Shown one piece after another: positions 15,045 through 20,857 of a stretch of DNA of 20,857 nucleotides (position 1 is the first letter of the stretch; the number at the start of each line of letters is the position of its first letter). The position numbers were made by a program, and so were the translations under genes. Origin of the DNA: Syntrophaceae bacterium UBA5761 (GTDB lineage Bacteria; Desulfobacterota; Syntrophia; Syntrophales; UBA4778); the NCBI GenBank assembly GCA_002418885.1, contig DIEZ01000009.1:1-20857 (forward strand). The letters run 5' to 3'. Under the pieces are notes generated by a model. That model was not told the origin of the DNA, searched no databases, and saw nothing but the letters and a program-made list of their open reading frames with translations.

Positions 15045-15962
15045 TCAAGGCTCGTCGGCCTTTAGTCTCGCATAAAGATGGCTTATCAGTGAAGGAAATA
15101 TCCGTCCCAAAACCTTTTCGAAATCGAGGCTTACTCCGATGAGGGCACTCAGGTCGATACCTGATTCGACCCCCATACTGTGAAGCATGGATACGGTGTC
15201 TTCCGTTGCGATGTTGCCTGTCGCTCCTTCGATGAAGGGACATCCACCGAGACCTCCGAGGGAGGTGTCGAACGAAAAAATTCCTTCTTCGAGGGCTGAA
15301 AAGACGTTTGCGAGGCCGAGGCCTCTGGTGTTGTGCAGGTGAAGTGCGAGCGGGATGTCGTCGGTCACCGGCCTCACTCGATTGAGGACCTCTTTTATTT
15401 GTAAGGGGTTTCCTAAGCCCGACGTATCGGCAAGGCAGATCTCGTCGGGTTCGGTGTCGAAGAGTGCCTCTGATATTTCAGTAACCTTACCGACGGGCAC
15501 TTTCCCTTCGTACGCGCATCCGAAGGCATTCATAACCCCGGCCCGCACGTTCATTCCCGCGTGTCGGGCCTTGCGGATCAGGCGTCGAGCCTCCGCGAGT
15601 GCCTCCGCGACGGACCTGTTGCTGTTCCTTCGGCTGTGGGTCTCGCTTGCCGAGACATAGACGCCGACGTGAGACATCCCGCATCGCATGGCTCTATTGA
15701 GCCCTTTCTCACTGAGGATTAGGGCAGAAAACGTTATTCCTTCCCGTTGCTTCAACCGATTGCAGAGATCTTCTGCGTCGGCCATCTGGGGGACAAGATG
15801 AGGGTTTACAAAAGATGTGATTTCGATCTGCCGAAGACCGCAGGCAATCAGCCGATCTACAAGCTTGAGCTTTTCGTCCGTGCTCACGATCTGTTTTTCG
15901 TTCTGGAGGCCGTCCCTTAGGACGACTTCTTGAATGAAGACCCTCTTGGGGAGATTGATCAT
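15045..15962 (-). CDS. Hydroxymethylglutaryl-CoA lyase
   Basis: It cleaves 3-hydroxy-3-methylglutaryl-CoA to acetyl-CoA and acetoacetate, the last step of leucine/isovalerate breakdown. The 305-residue protein has all expected elements: LRDGLQNE at 15-22, the metal-binding LHLHNTRG (HxH at 208-210), and GGLGGCPFIEGATGNIATED at 236-255 with the catalytic-type Cys241. Length is normal. The ribosome binding site is probably GAGGTGAG about ten bases upstream of ATG 15962, just beyond a terminator-like hairpin; a closer GGAGG abuts the ATG. It is the last gene of the minus-strand carboxylase operon. Assignment to HMG-CoA lyase is firm; related aldolase-type lyases are less likely. Confidence 0.92.
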   Translation of the reverse strand: MINLPKRVFIQEVVLRDGLQNEKQIVSTDEKLKLVDRLIACGLRQIEITSFVNPHLVPQMADAEDLCNRLKQREGITFSALILSEKGLNRAMRCGMSHVGVYVSASETHSRRNSNRSVAEALAEARRLIRKARHAGMNVRAGVMNAFGCAYEGKVPVGKVTEISEALFDTEPDEICLADTSGLGNPLQIKEVLNRVRPVTDDIPLALHLHNTRGLGLANVFSALEEGIFSFDTSLGGLGGCPFIEGATGNIATEDTVSMLHSMGVESGIDLSALIGVSLDFEKVLGRIFPSLISHLYARLKADEP

Positions 15963-15979
15963 CCTCCGATACTCACCTC

Positions 15980-16017
15980 AAAAAAGATTTGCCGAACCGC
16001 GATGGTTCGGCAAATCT
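15980..16017 (-). terminator. Terminator-like hairpin between biotin carrier and HMG-CoA lyase
   Basis: AGATTTGCCGAACC (15985-15998) and GGTTCGGCAAATCT (16004-16017) form a 14-bp perfect stem with a 5-base loop; on the minus strand it is followed by a run of T. It lies 28 bases after the biotin-carrier stop codon. It should stop part of the transcription before the lyase gene. Confidence 0.8.
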
Positions 16018-16045
16018 CTACATATGGCAGTCGCCGTTCGGCATT

Positions 16046-16261
16046 CTATTCCAGGACAACCAAAACCTGGTTGGTGTCCACCTTGTCCTCCTCGGCGACT
16101 TTGATCTCCTTGACTGTGCCGGTTACGGGCGCCGTGATAGGATTTTCCATTTTCATGGCCTCGAGGATGACAAGCTCTTCATCTGCTTTCACCTGATCGC
16201 CTACTTCTACGAGAATCTCCGAGATGGTTCCCGGCATGGGAGCCACTACATTAACAGCCAT
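16046..16261 (-). CDS. Free biotin carrier protein
   Basis: 71 residues, essentially one biotinyl domain: [18 protein letters not shown] (7-24), the biotinylation motif EAMKM at 34-38 with Lys37, and [14 protein letters not shown]. It carries carboxybiotin between active sites of a multi-subunit carboxylase, decarboxylase or transcarboxylase. There is no linker, biotin carboxylase or other fused domain, unlike MCC-alpha, where the carrier is the C-terminus of a large protein. AAGGAGGTAA lies nine bases before the ATG, predicting strong translation and thus excess carrier. It lies in the carboxylase operon, so its partner is most probably the carboxyltransferase encoded first in the operon. 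Confidence 0.92.
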   Translation of the reverse strand: MAVNVVAPMPGTISEILVEVGDQVKADEELVILEAMKMENPITAPVTGTVKEIKVAEEDKVDTNQVLVVLE

Positions 16262-16348
16262 CTAAAATTACCTCCTTCCATTTTATTTTTATTGGTTAGT
16301 TACAGCCTACATTCCATTCGGCTGGCCGTCTTTCAAGGCGGTCAAATT

Positions 16349-16381
16349 CGAGGGAGCGGGCTGCCCTGCACCACTCCCTCG
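16349..16381 (-). other. Intercistronic hairpin upstream of biotin carrier gene
   Basis: CGAGGGAG (16349-16356) pairs perfectly with CTCCCTCG (16374-16381); GGGC/GCCC inside can extend the fold. There is no T-tract, so it is more likely an RNA-processing or stability element than a terminator. It lies just downstream of the HMGL-like stop codon. Confidence 0.45.
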
Positions 16382-16394
16382 CGACAAATTCCGG

Positions 16395-17585
16395 CTATTT
16401 TTTCCAGATAGGGTCTTCCGGCCCCCACTTTGGCGGAAGAACGGATTCCGGCGTCCAATCGGACGGAACCTTTTGGCCAGGTTTTTCACCGAGTTTTTCG
16501 ATCAGTTGCTTAAGACCGGGACGACCGAATTTTGTGTGTCCCTCTTTGAGGGTACGGCCGTTGATGACCGCTTCTGAACGGAGACGTCGACCGCAGGTCT
16601 TTTCCATTCTTCTGCCGAGCAACAGGACGCGATCCACGTCAAAGCCGTGTTCGATCCCGAGTTCATCAATCATAACAAGCAGGTCTTCGAGGCAGATCAA
16701 GCCGACATACCTTGGATCCTCGTAGTAATATTCGCCTGTACCCCTCACAGGGCAGTCGTCGAGGAAGTTGGCCGGCTGACCACCAAGACCGCCGAGGGTC
16801 CCTTCAAAGCGTGTTATACCGGCCTGAAGGGCCGCCAAGACCGATGCGGAGGCGACGCGTTTAGTCTCGTGGAGATGGCAGAGGTGAGCCTCCGGGTTCG
16901 GCATGGCATCCAAAATCATCGAAAAATAACGGTAGACGGCGGCCGCGGAGGCGGAACCGTCGTGGTCTGCGTGTTCGATGTCATGGGCGCCGATGGAGAA
17001 CCAGCGCTTCGTGAATTCTACGGCATCCTCAAGCTTCGTCGCACCGCTGATCGGGCTTCCCCATATCGTGCTGACTGTTCCGCACATCTTGATACCCTTG
17101 TCACGCGCCTTCTTGATGCACCGTTCTGCCTCTTTCCAGTAAACGGACAGTGTCGTACCCGAGTTGGCGAAATGATGCTCCGGGTCGGTGGAGACCATCA
17201 TGAGAATTCTGTCCGGCCCAATGCCTTTTTCCTTCAGCTCGATGGCCCGGTCTACAGCGGGTTCCCTGATCGTTACGGCCGTCATGACGACGTCGTCGTA
17301 TTTAACCCCTGCCCTCTCGCAGCGCTTCTTGAAGGAATCGCTCCTCATGGCGGCGAAGACTTGGTCGGCATCCCTGAACTGGGGGATGCCTGCGGGGTTT
17401 CCCAGGTTCGTTATTTCTATTTCCCTCGCTCCTGCAAGTATCATCTCCTGGGCGTAGTAGATTTTAGCCGCCGTGGAGATGAACTTCTCTTCATGCTGGA
17501 AGCCGTCCCTGATGGTGATATCACCTATCATTACTTTTTTCGGCATTTTTGGGAATATTTTCCAAAGATCATACTCTGTCGCCAT
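16395..17585 (-). CDS. HMG-CoA-lyase-like (DRE-TIM) enzyme of unknown substrate
   Basis: 396 residues with a DRE-TIM metallolyase barrel: TIRDGFQHEE at 24-33, the metal-binding HLHET (HxH at 237-239), and a GGLGGQPANF block at 265-274. HMG-CoA lyases have Cys in this block (GGLGGCP); here it is Gln270, so HMG-CoA lyase activity is doubtful. The lysine motif (KDM) of biotin-dependent pyruvate carboxyltransferases (transcarboxylase 5S, pyruvate carboxylase) is not seen; the comparable region reads IEHADHDGSAS. About 70 extra C-terminal residues end in PKWGPEDPIWKK. Automatic annotation would likely say pyruvate carboxyltransferase. It lies between the hydratase and the biotin carrier. AGGAGG lies seven bases before ATG 17585. 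A lyase or aldolase on a related branched acyl-CoA or keto acid is plausible, but not shown. Confidence 0.75.
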   Translation of the reverse strand: MATEYDLWKIFPKMPKKVMIGDITIRDGFQHEEKFISTAAKIYYAQEMILAGAREIEITNLGNPAGIPQFRDADQVFAAMRSDSFKKRCERAGVKYDDVVMTAVTIREPAVDRAIELKEKGIGPDRILMMVSTDPEHHFANSGTTLSVYWKEAERCIKKARDKGIKMCGTVSTIWGSPISGATKLEDAVEFTKRWFSIGAHDIEHADHDGSASAAAVYRYFSMILDAMPNPEAHLCHLHETKRVASASVLAALQAGITRFEGTLGGLGGQPANFLDDCPVRGTGEYYYEDPRYVGLICLEDLLVMIDELGIEHGFDVDRVLLLGRRMEKTCGRRLRSEAVINGRTLKEGHTKFGRPGLKQLIEKLGEKPGQKVPSDWTPESVLPPKWGPEDPIWKK

Positions 17586-17628
17586 ACAAAAACCTCCTCA
17601 CATTAAGGTACTTTTCATTGTTTCACGG

Positions 17629-17669
17629 CCCTCCTACCTCTTCCGCAAGTAAAGGAAGAGGTAGGAGGG
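17629..17669 (-). other. 16-bp perfect intercistronic hairpin
   Basis: CCCTCCTACCTCTTCC (17629-17644) pairs with GGAAGAGGTAGGAGGG (17654-17669), with a nine-base loop. It fills most of the 99-base gap between the hydratase and the HMGL-like gene. No T-tract follows on the minus strand. It could block 3' exonuclease or separate expression of the two genes. Confidence 0.7.
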
Positions 17670-17684
17670 AAAGAGGTACATGCT

Positions 17685-18485
17685 TTACTCTCCTTTAAAT
17701 ACAGGTTTACGCTTTTCTGCAAAAGCAGCAAGGGCTTCAAGCCGGTCTTTCGTGGGTATCGTGATTTCATAAGCTTTCGATTCCAGAGGAAGGGCAACCC
17801 CCAGGCATGCCTCAGAACCGTAATTGATGGCAAACTTGGCTTGCTCAACCGCGATGGGCCCGTTTTTGGCGATTTCCCTTGCGAGCTCAAGGGCTGCATC
17901 TATCAGTTTGTCTGGTTCCACGACACGGCTCACGAGACCGATTTCGAGCGCCGTTTTCGCGTCGATTCTGCGGGCCGTGTAGACCAATTCCTTGGCCTTA
18001 GCGATACCGACAATCCTGGTCAATCTCTGTGTACCGCCTGCGCCGGGGATGATCGCAAGACTCGTTTCCGTGAGCCCCATCAGCACGTTTGACGAAGCAA
18101 TTCGTAGGTCGCAGGCAAGCGCCAACTCGGTTCCGCCTCCGAAGGCAAAGCCGTTGATCGCGGCGATGACGGGAACCCGAACCTGCTCGACGGCAGTGAA
18201 GCAGTTCCGAATCGTGAAGATGAAACGTCGGACCTGATCGGGTGTTAACGTTCGTCGCTCTTTTAGGTCTGCGCCTGTGGAAAAAGACCATTTCTTCGGG
18301 TCGTCTCCTGCTTTGGCACCCGTGATGATGATACAGCGAACACCCCTATCTAGATTAGCTTCCCTGATGGTATCGTCAAGCGCGGCCAGCAGGTCGAAAT
18401 TGAAGCAATTCATGGCATCCGGTCGATTCAAAGTGAGAATCAGGATGCCCTCATCCGTTCTTTCTTGAAGCAGTATATCGGCCAT
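17685..18485 (-). CDS. Enoyl-CoA hydratase, methylglutaconyl-CoA hydratase (AUH) type
   Basis: 266-residue crotonase. Catalytic glutamates are Glu120 in GGGTELALACD and Glu140 in MGLTETSLAIIPGAGGTQRL; the oxyanion-hole region is FSTGADLKER. The C-terminus TIPTKDRLEALAAFAEKRKPVFKGE and MGLTETSLAIIPG closely match human AUH, which hydrates 3-methylglutaconyl-CoA to HMG-CoA. That assignment fits the neighbours: an MCC-beta-type carboxyltransferase upstream and HMG-CoA lyase downstream. A general short-chain enoyl-CoA hydratase is the alternative. GAGGAGGAG precedes ATG 18485; 44 bases separate it from the carboxyltransferase. Confidence 0.88.
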   Translation of the reverse strand: MADILLQERTDEGILILTLNRPDAMNCFNFDLLAALDDTIREANLDRGVRCIIITGAKAGDDPKKWSFSTGADLKERRTLTPDQVRRFIFTIRNCFTAVEQVRVPVIAAINGFAFGGGTELALACDLRIASSNVLMGLTETSLAIIPGAGGTQRLTRIVGIAKAKELVYTARRIDAKTALEIGLVSRVVEPDKLIDAALELAREIAKNGPIAVEQAKFAINYGSEACLGVALPLESKAYEITIPTKDRLEALAAFAEKRKPVFKGE

Positions 18486-18529
18486 AAATCTCCTCCTCTT
18501 ATTTAGCTCTTTCGCACCTCTCGAACCGG

Positions 18530-20203
18530 TTAAACTTTAAGGTCGCCCCAATCAGTGTGTCCGGCGGGCACACGGTAACAGAGTTCCAGCGCCCTTGCAA
18601 GCTTGTTTCTCGCCTCACTGAAGGCGATGACGCCGTCGTGGAACAGGAGAGAGCCCGTGAGGAAGGGATGACCCTCGGCATCATACCGGTCTCTCATCAT
18701 CTGACGGAACTTTGCCATCTCCTCTTCATCGACCTGTTGACCCTTATCGATGATGTTCTTTCTCCTCACCGTCTCGACGATGAACCCTGCCGTCTCACCG
18801 GACATGACCGTCGTGCGACCCCTCATGTTGGTGAAGCAGAAAACGGGTCTGAAGGCCCTGCCGCACATACCGTAGTTGGCAGCCCCGTGATCAGGACCGA
18901 TTACGTACTGAATCTTCGGCACGTTGAGGACGCTGCAAGTACGGACCATGTCGGACCCGTATTTACCGATGCCTCCCCATTCTTCGGCCTTGCCGACCAT
19001 GTAACCTGGGGAACCCTGAAGGAAGAGGACCGGCAGGTTCGAGTTACCGCACCGGATCATCCACTCCGTCGCCTTCCTGGCGGCCTCGATGTAGATGACA
19101 CCGTTACCGCTCGAGGCGATGACGCCGACAGGCATACCCTTCATCCACATCTTGCCGGCCACGATCGTTTCGCCCCTGTTGAGGCCGTAAGTCGGCTTGT
19201 ATTCATGGAAATAGCTGTCATCGGCGAGGCACTTCAGCGTGTCTTTGATGTTGATGGCGTGGTAGGTGTTGATCGGAGTGCATCGCATCATCTCCTTGTA
19301 ATCAAACTTCGGTTCCGCGGGCTTTTTGAGTTCGCAGTAGAGACCCTGTTGCGATTCGAACTCGATGATATCGCGCAGTTTTTTTATGCCTTCCTCCTGG
19401 GACCGCACGAAGTGGTCGCAGCCGCCCGAGTGCTGGGTGTGGACATAAGCACCACCGAGGTCTTCGGCACTGACCGTTTCCCCGATCGCCGATTTGACCA
19501 TGGGGGGACCGGCAAGGAATGCGAAGGCCAGTTTCTCGATCATGATGGATTCGGAAGCGAGATAAACGATGTACGCACCGCCTGCGGTGTTGCCTCCTGT
19601 GGACAGTGTGTACTGTTTGATGCCCAGGGCGGACATACGGCACATATTGTAAAACATACTGCCGAAATGCCCGTCATCGGCAAAACAGCCCAACTGGAGG
19701 GGCAGGTTGATTCCTCCCGAGTCGGCTATGTAAACGCAGGGCAGTCTCAGACGCTCGGCGATGGCCTGAGCTCTCATGTGCTTCTTGAGGGTGATGGGGA
19801 AATAGGTTCCCGCCGCATAACGATTTTCGTTGGCGAAAATCATGCAATCTTTTCCGTGGATGACGCCCACGCCTGTCACAAGGCCTCCACCGGGAATATG
19901 TCCCCGCTTCTCCGACTCGTAAATATCGCCGCCGTAGAGTTTGACTTTCCCGATGTTGTATCCTGCGTCGATTCCGAGTTCGTAAAACTCCGTGCCCGGG
20001 TCGATGAGCATATTTATTAGTTCACGCATGGACTTCTTGCCCTGTTTTGCCAGGCGTGCGACCTGCTCAGGACCGCCGATATTGTAGGCTTCTTCACGAT
20101 GTTTGAACAGAAGGGCGTCCTGCACTTCCCAATGCTTCAGGTTGTCCTCTCTCTCCATTGCGAGCCTTTCGGCCCGTGTCAAGCGCTTCTTTTCTTCTGC
20201 CAT
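18530..20203 (-). CDS. Acyl-CoA carboxylase carboxyltransferase subunit (methylcrotonyl-CoA carboxylase beta type)
   Basis: It moves carboxyl from carboxybiotin to an acyl-CoA (or the reverse). From ATG 20203 the protein has 557 residues; AGGAGG lies nine bases upstream, and a longer TTG start at 20227 would overlap this site. MCC-beta features: RYAAGTYFPITLKKHMRAQ, LPCVYIADSGGINLP, FAFLAGPPMVKSAIGETVSAEDLGGA, the two oxyanion regions GGNTAGGAYIVY and GAANYGMCGRAFRP, and SGETAGF near the C-terminus. Glutaconyl-CoA decarboxylase alpha is a less similar relative. The AUH-type hydratase and HMG-CoA lyase downstream favour 3-methylcrotonyl-CoA as substrate. No biotin carboxylase gene accompanies it in this operon. 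First gene, behind a structured leader of about 200 bases. Confidence 0.88.
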   Translation of the reverse strand: MAEEKKRLTRAERLAMEREDNLKHWEVQDALLFKHREEAYNIGGPEQVARLAKQGKKSMRELINMLIDPGTEFYELGIDAGYNIGKVKLYGGDIYESEKRGHIPGGGLVTGVGVIHGKDCMIFANENRYAAGTYFPITLKKHMRAQAIAERLRLPCVYIADSGGINLPLQLGCFADDGHFGSMFYNMCRMSALGIKQYTLSTGGNTAGGAYIVYLASESIMIEKLAFAFLAGPPMVKSAIGETVSAEDLGGAYVHTQHSGGCDHFVRSQEEGIKKLRDIIEFESQQGLYCELKKPAEPKFDYKEMMRCTPINTYHAINIKDTLKCLADDSYFHEYKPTYGLNRGETIVAGKMWMKGMPVGVIASSGNGVIYIEAARKATEWMIRCGNSNLPVLFLQGSPGYMVGKAEEWGGIGKYGSDMVRTCSVLNVPKIQYVIGPDHGAANYGMCGRAFRPVFCFTNMRGRTTVMSGETAGFIVETVRRKNIIDKGQQVDEEEMAKFRQMMRDRYDAEGHPFLTGSLLFHDGVIAFSEARNKLARALELCYRVPAGHTDWGDLKV

Positions 20204-20274
20204 AGATATCGTCCTCCTCTCTATCAAAAACCAGGTTATGTTAAGGAACGCAAAATCTCTTCAAAAAAGACGAC

Positions 20275-20303
20275 TTTGCAACTGAAACCGTGTGGTTTGC
20301 AAC
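20275..20303. repeat. TTTGCAAC direct repeats flanking a small dyad
   Basis: TTTGCAAC occurs at 20275-20282 and 20296-20303 with a 21-bp period (two helical turns). Between them AAACC-GTGT-GGTTT (20285-20298) forms a dyad. It lies in the carboxylase-operon leader between the putative attenuator and the start codon. It may be a protein-binding site or an RNA fold. Confidence 0.4.
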
Positions 20304-20390
20304 AAAAAAGGCCGGTCGCTCGAAGCGCGAACGTCTTATCACCGCGACGAAATAAAATCAAGCCAAAACACCCGTCAGAGTCCGGCCTTT
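20302..20390 (-). promoter_or_regulatory. Putative leader attenuator/terminator of the carboxylase operon
   Basis: On the minus strand AAAGGCCGG (20390-20382) pairs perfectly with CCGGCCTTT (20315-20307), immediately followed by more T (CCGGCCTTTTTTG), an intrinsic-terminator ending. The stem encloses 66 bases that can fold further, including CGCT-TCG-AGCG near 20316-20326. It begins about 20 bases after the predicted start and ends about 100 bases before the carboxyltransferase ATG. A riboswitch-like or attenuation control of the operon is inferred; it might instead end a short standalone RNA. I recognise no known riboswitch. Confidence 0.5.
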
Positions 20391-20406
20391 AAGGTAAATC
20401 ATAATT

Positions 20407-20435
20407 TTGACAGCCTATACTAATCATGCTAAAAA
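20407..20435 (+). promoter_or_regulatory. Sigma70-type promoter of mazG
   Basis: A perfect -35 TTGACA (20407-20412), 17-base spacer and -10 TAAAAA (20430-20435) precede mazG by about 30 bases. The -10 lies in the dyad TGCTA-AAAA-TAGCA (20427-20440). Confidence 0.5.
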
Positions 20436-20441
20436 TAGCAA
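20414..20441 (-). promoter_or_regulatory. Candidate promoter of the carboxylase operon
   Basis: On the minus strand TTGCTA (20441-20436) and TATAGG (20419-20414) are separated by 16 bases. It overlaps the mazG promoter on the opposite strand, so the two polymerases would compete. Predicted start near 20407, giving a 200-base leader. Confidence 0.4.
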
Positions 20442-20464
20442 CTTTTTTGTGAGGAAAAGGTAGA

Positions 20465-20857
20465 ATGGGAATCAAAGAGAAAGGCGCGGAAGGCGGGATC
20501 GAAGTTGAGTATCTGTTCAGGTCGCTTATGGGTATCGTTGCACGATTGAGATCACCTGAAGGTTGTCCGTGGGACAGGAGGCAGACCATACCCGATGCCG
20601 CAAGGTACCTTGTGGGAGAGACATACGAAGTGCTCGACGCCGTTGAAAACGGAGACCCGGACGGCCTGAAAGAAGAATTGGGGGACCTGCTCTTTCAGAT
20701 TCTATTCATCTCTCGGCTTGCCGAGGAGGAAAGGAAATTCGATACAGTATCAGTGATAAAATCAATTTCGGAGAAGATGGTACGGAGGCATCCCCATGTG
20801 TTCGGCGATAAGAAGGTCTTGAGTGTCGAGGATGTTTATATGAAAATATTCACAACT
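20465..20857 (+). CDS. mazG: Nucleoside triphosphate pyrophosphohydrolase MazG (partial, 5' part)
   Basis: The gene runs off the right edge; 131 codons are visible. MazG hydrolyses (d)NTPs to monophosphates and pyrophosphate, clearing aberrant nucleotides. The visible part has the family hallmarks RLRSPEGCPWDRRQT, the helical metal site GETYEVLDAVE...EELGDLLFQILF, and RRHPHVFGD. The first Glu of the usual EExxE motif is Gly here (GETYE), but the other acidic residues are kept. ATG 20465 follows AAAAGG closely. It is divergent from the carboxylase operon. Confidence 0.92.
   Translation, partial: MGIKEKGAEGGIEVEYLFRSLMGIVARLRSPEGCPWDRRQTIPDAARYLVGETYEVLDAVENGDPDGLKEELGDLLFQILFISRLAEEERKFDTVSVIKSISEKMVRRHPHVFGDKKVLSVEDVYMKIFTT

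Noticed and set aside
16395..17585. Transcarboxylase 5S / pyruvate carboxyltransferase identity, which would make the operon a 12S-5S-1.3S transcarboxylase
   Set aside because: The carbamylated-lysine KDM motif and the C-terminal conserved carboxylase domain are not visible; kept only as an open possibility in the operon finding.
18557..20020. Long 487-codon plus-strand reading frame
   Set aside because: It lies wholly antisense to the well-supported carboxyltransferase and encodes no recognisable protein; it is a shadow frame.

Overview
The window is a gene-dense, moderately GC-rich bacterial chromosome segment with 21 protein-coding genes; one, mazG, runs off the right edge. I see no tRNA, rRNA, CRISPR array, transposase or phage gene. 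The mix of genes points to an anaerobic, syntroph-like member of the Desulfobacterota (former Deltaproteobacteria), perhaps near Syntrophorhabdus: a DUF169 protein, a radical SAM protein, a GAF-type sigma54 activator, GerMN and TPR envelope proteins, and a leucine/isovalerate-type acyl-CoA carboxylase operon. This placement is inferred from gene content, not from a phylogeny.

Plus strand, 1-11727. A DUF169 protein is followed by a cyclopropane fatty acid synthase (cfa), an orphan radical SAM/SPASM-like protein, and an MBL-fold hydrolase with a C-terminal winged-helix-like tail. Next comes a tight set: a small coiled-coil protein, an HD phosphohydrolase and a TPR lipoprotein. Then come a membrane-anchored GerMN protein and an EF-G paralogue outside any ribosomal operon. 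Last is a large two-GAF sigma54-dependent activator.

Gene-free region, 11728-12292. This is the most unusual part of the window. It holds two nested palindromes of the kind bound by enhancer-binding proteins, a -24/-12 (sigma54-like) promoter match, an extended -10 promoter match, and a string of perfect stems that fold into a hairpin, a three-way junction, another hairpin and a strong terminator. There is no credible ORF. I read it as an uncharacterised non-coding RNA gene, possibly controlled by the activator encoded just upstream.

Minus strand, 12293-14416. DUF948 and YtxH membrane-stress-type proteins share a very good promoter. Upstream of them lie a patatin-like lipoprotein and a small Pro/Ala-rich lipoprotein with its own terminator. 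A carboxymuconolactone-decarboxylase-family protein (plus strand) diverges from the latter.

Minus-strand operon, 20203-15045. The order is acyl-CoA carboxyltransferase (MCC-beta type), AUH-type methylglutaconyl-CoA hydratase, an HMG-CoA-lyase-like enzyme lacking the lyase cysteine, a free 71-residue biotin carrier, and a canonical HMG-CoA lyase. Together these cover 3-methylcrotonyl-CoA to 3-methylglutaconyl-CoA to HMG-CoA to acetyl-CoA plus acetoacetate. No biotin carboxylase is present. The leader carries an apparent terminator/attenuator, and three of the four gene junctions contain strong hairpins. A divergent mazG starts at 20465 from a promoter that overlaps the operon promoter face to face.
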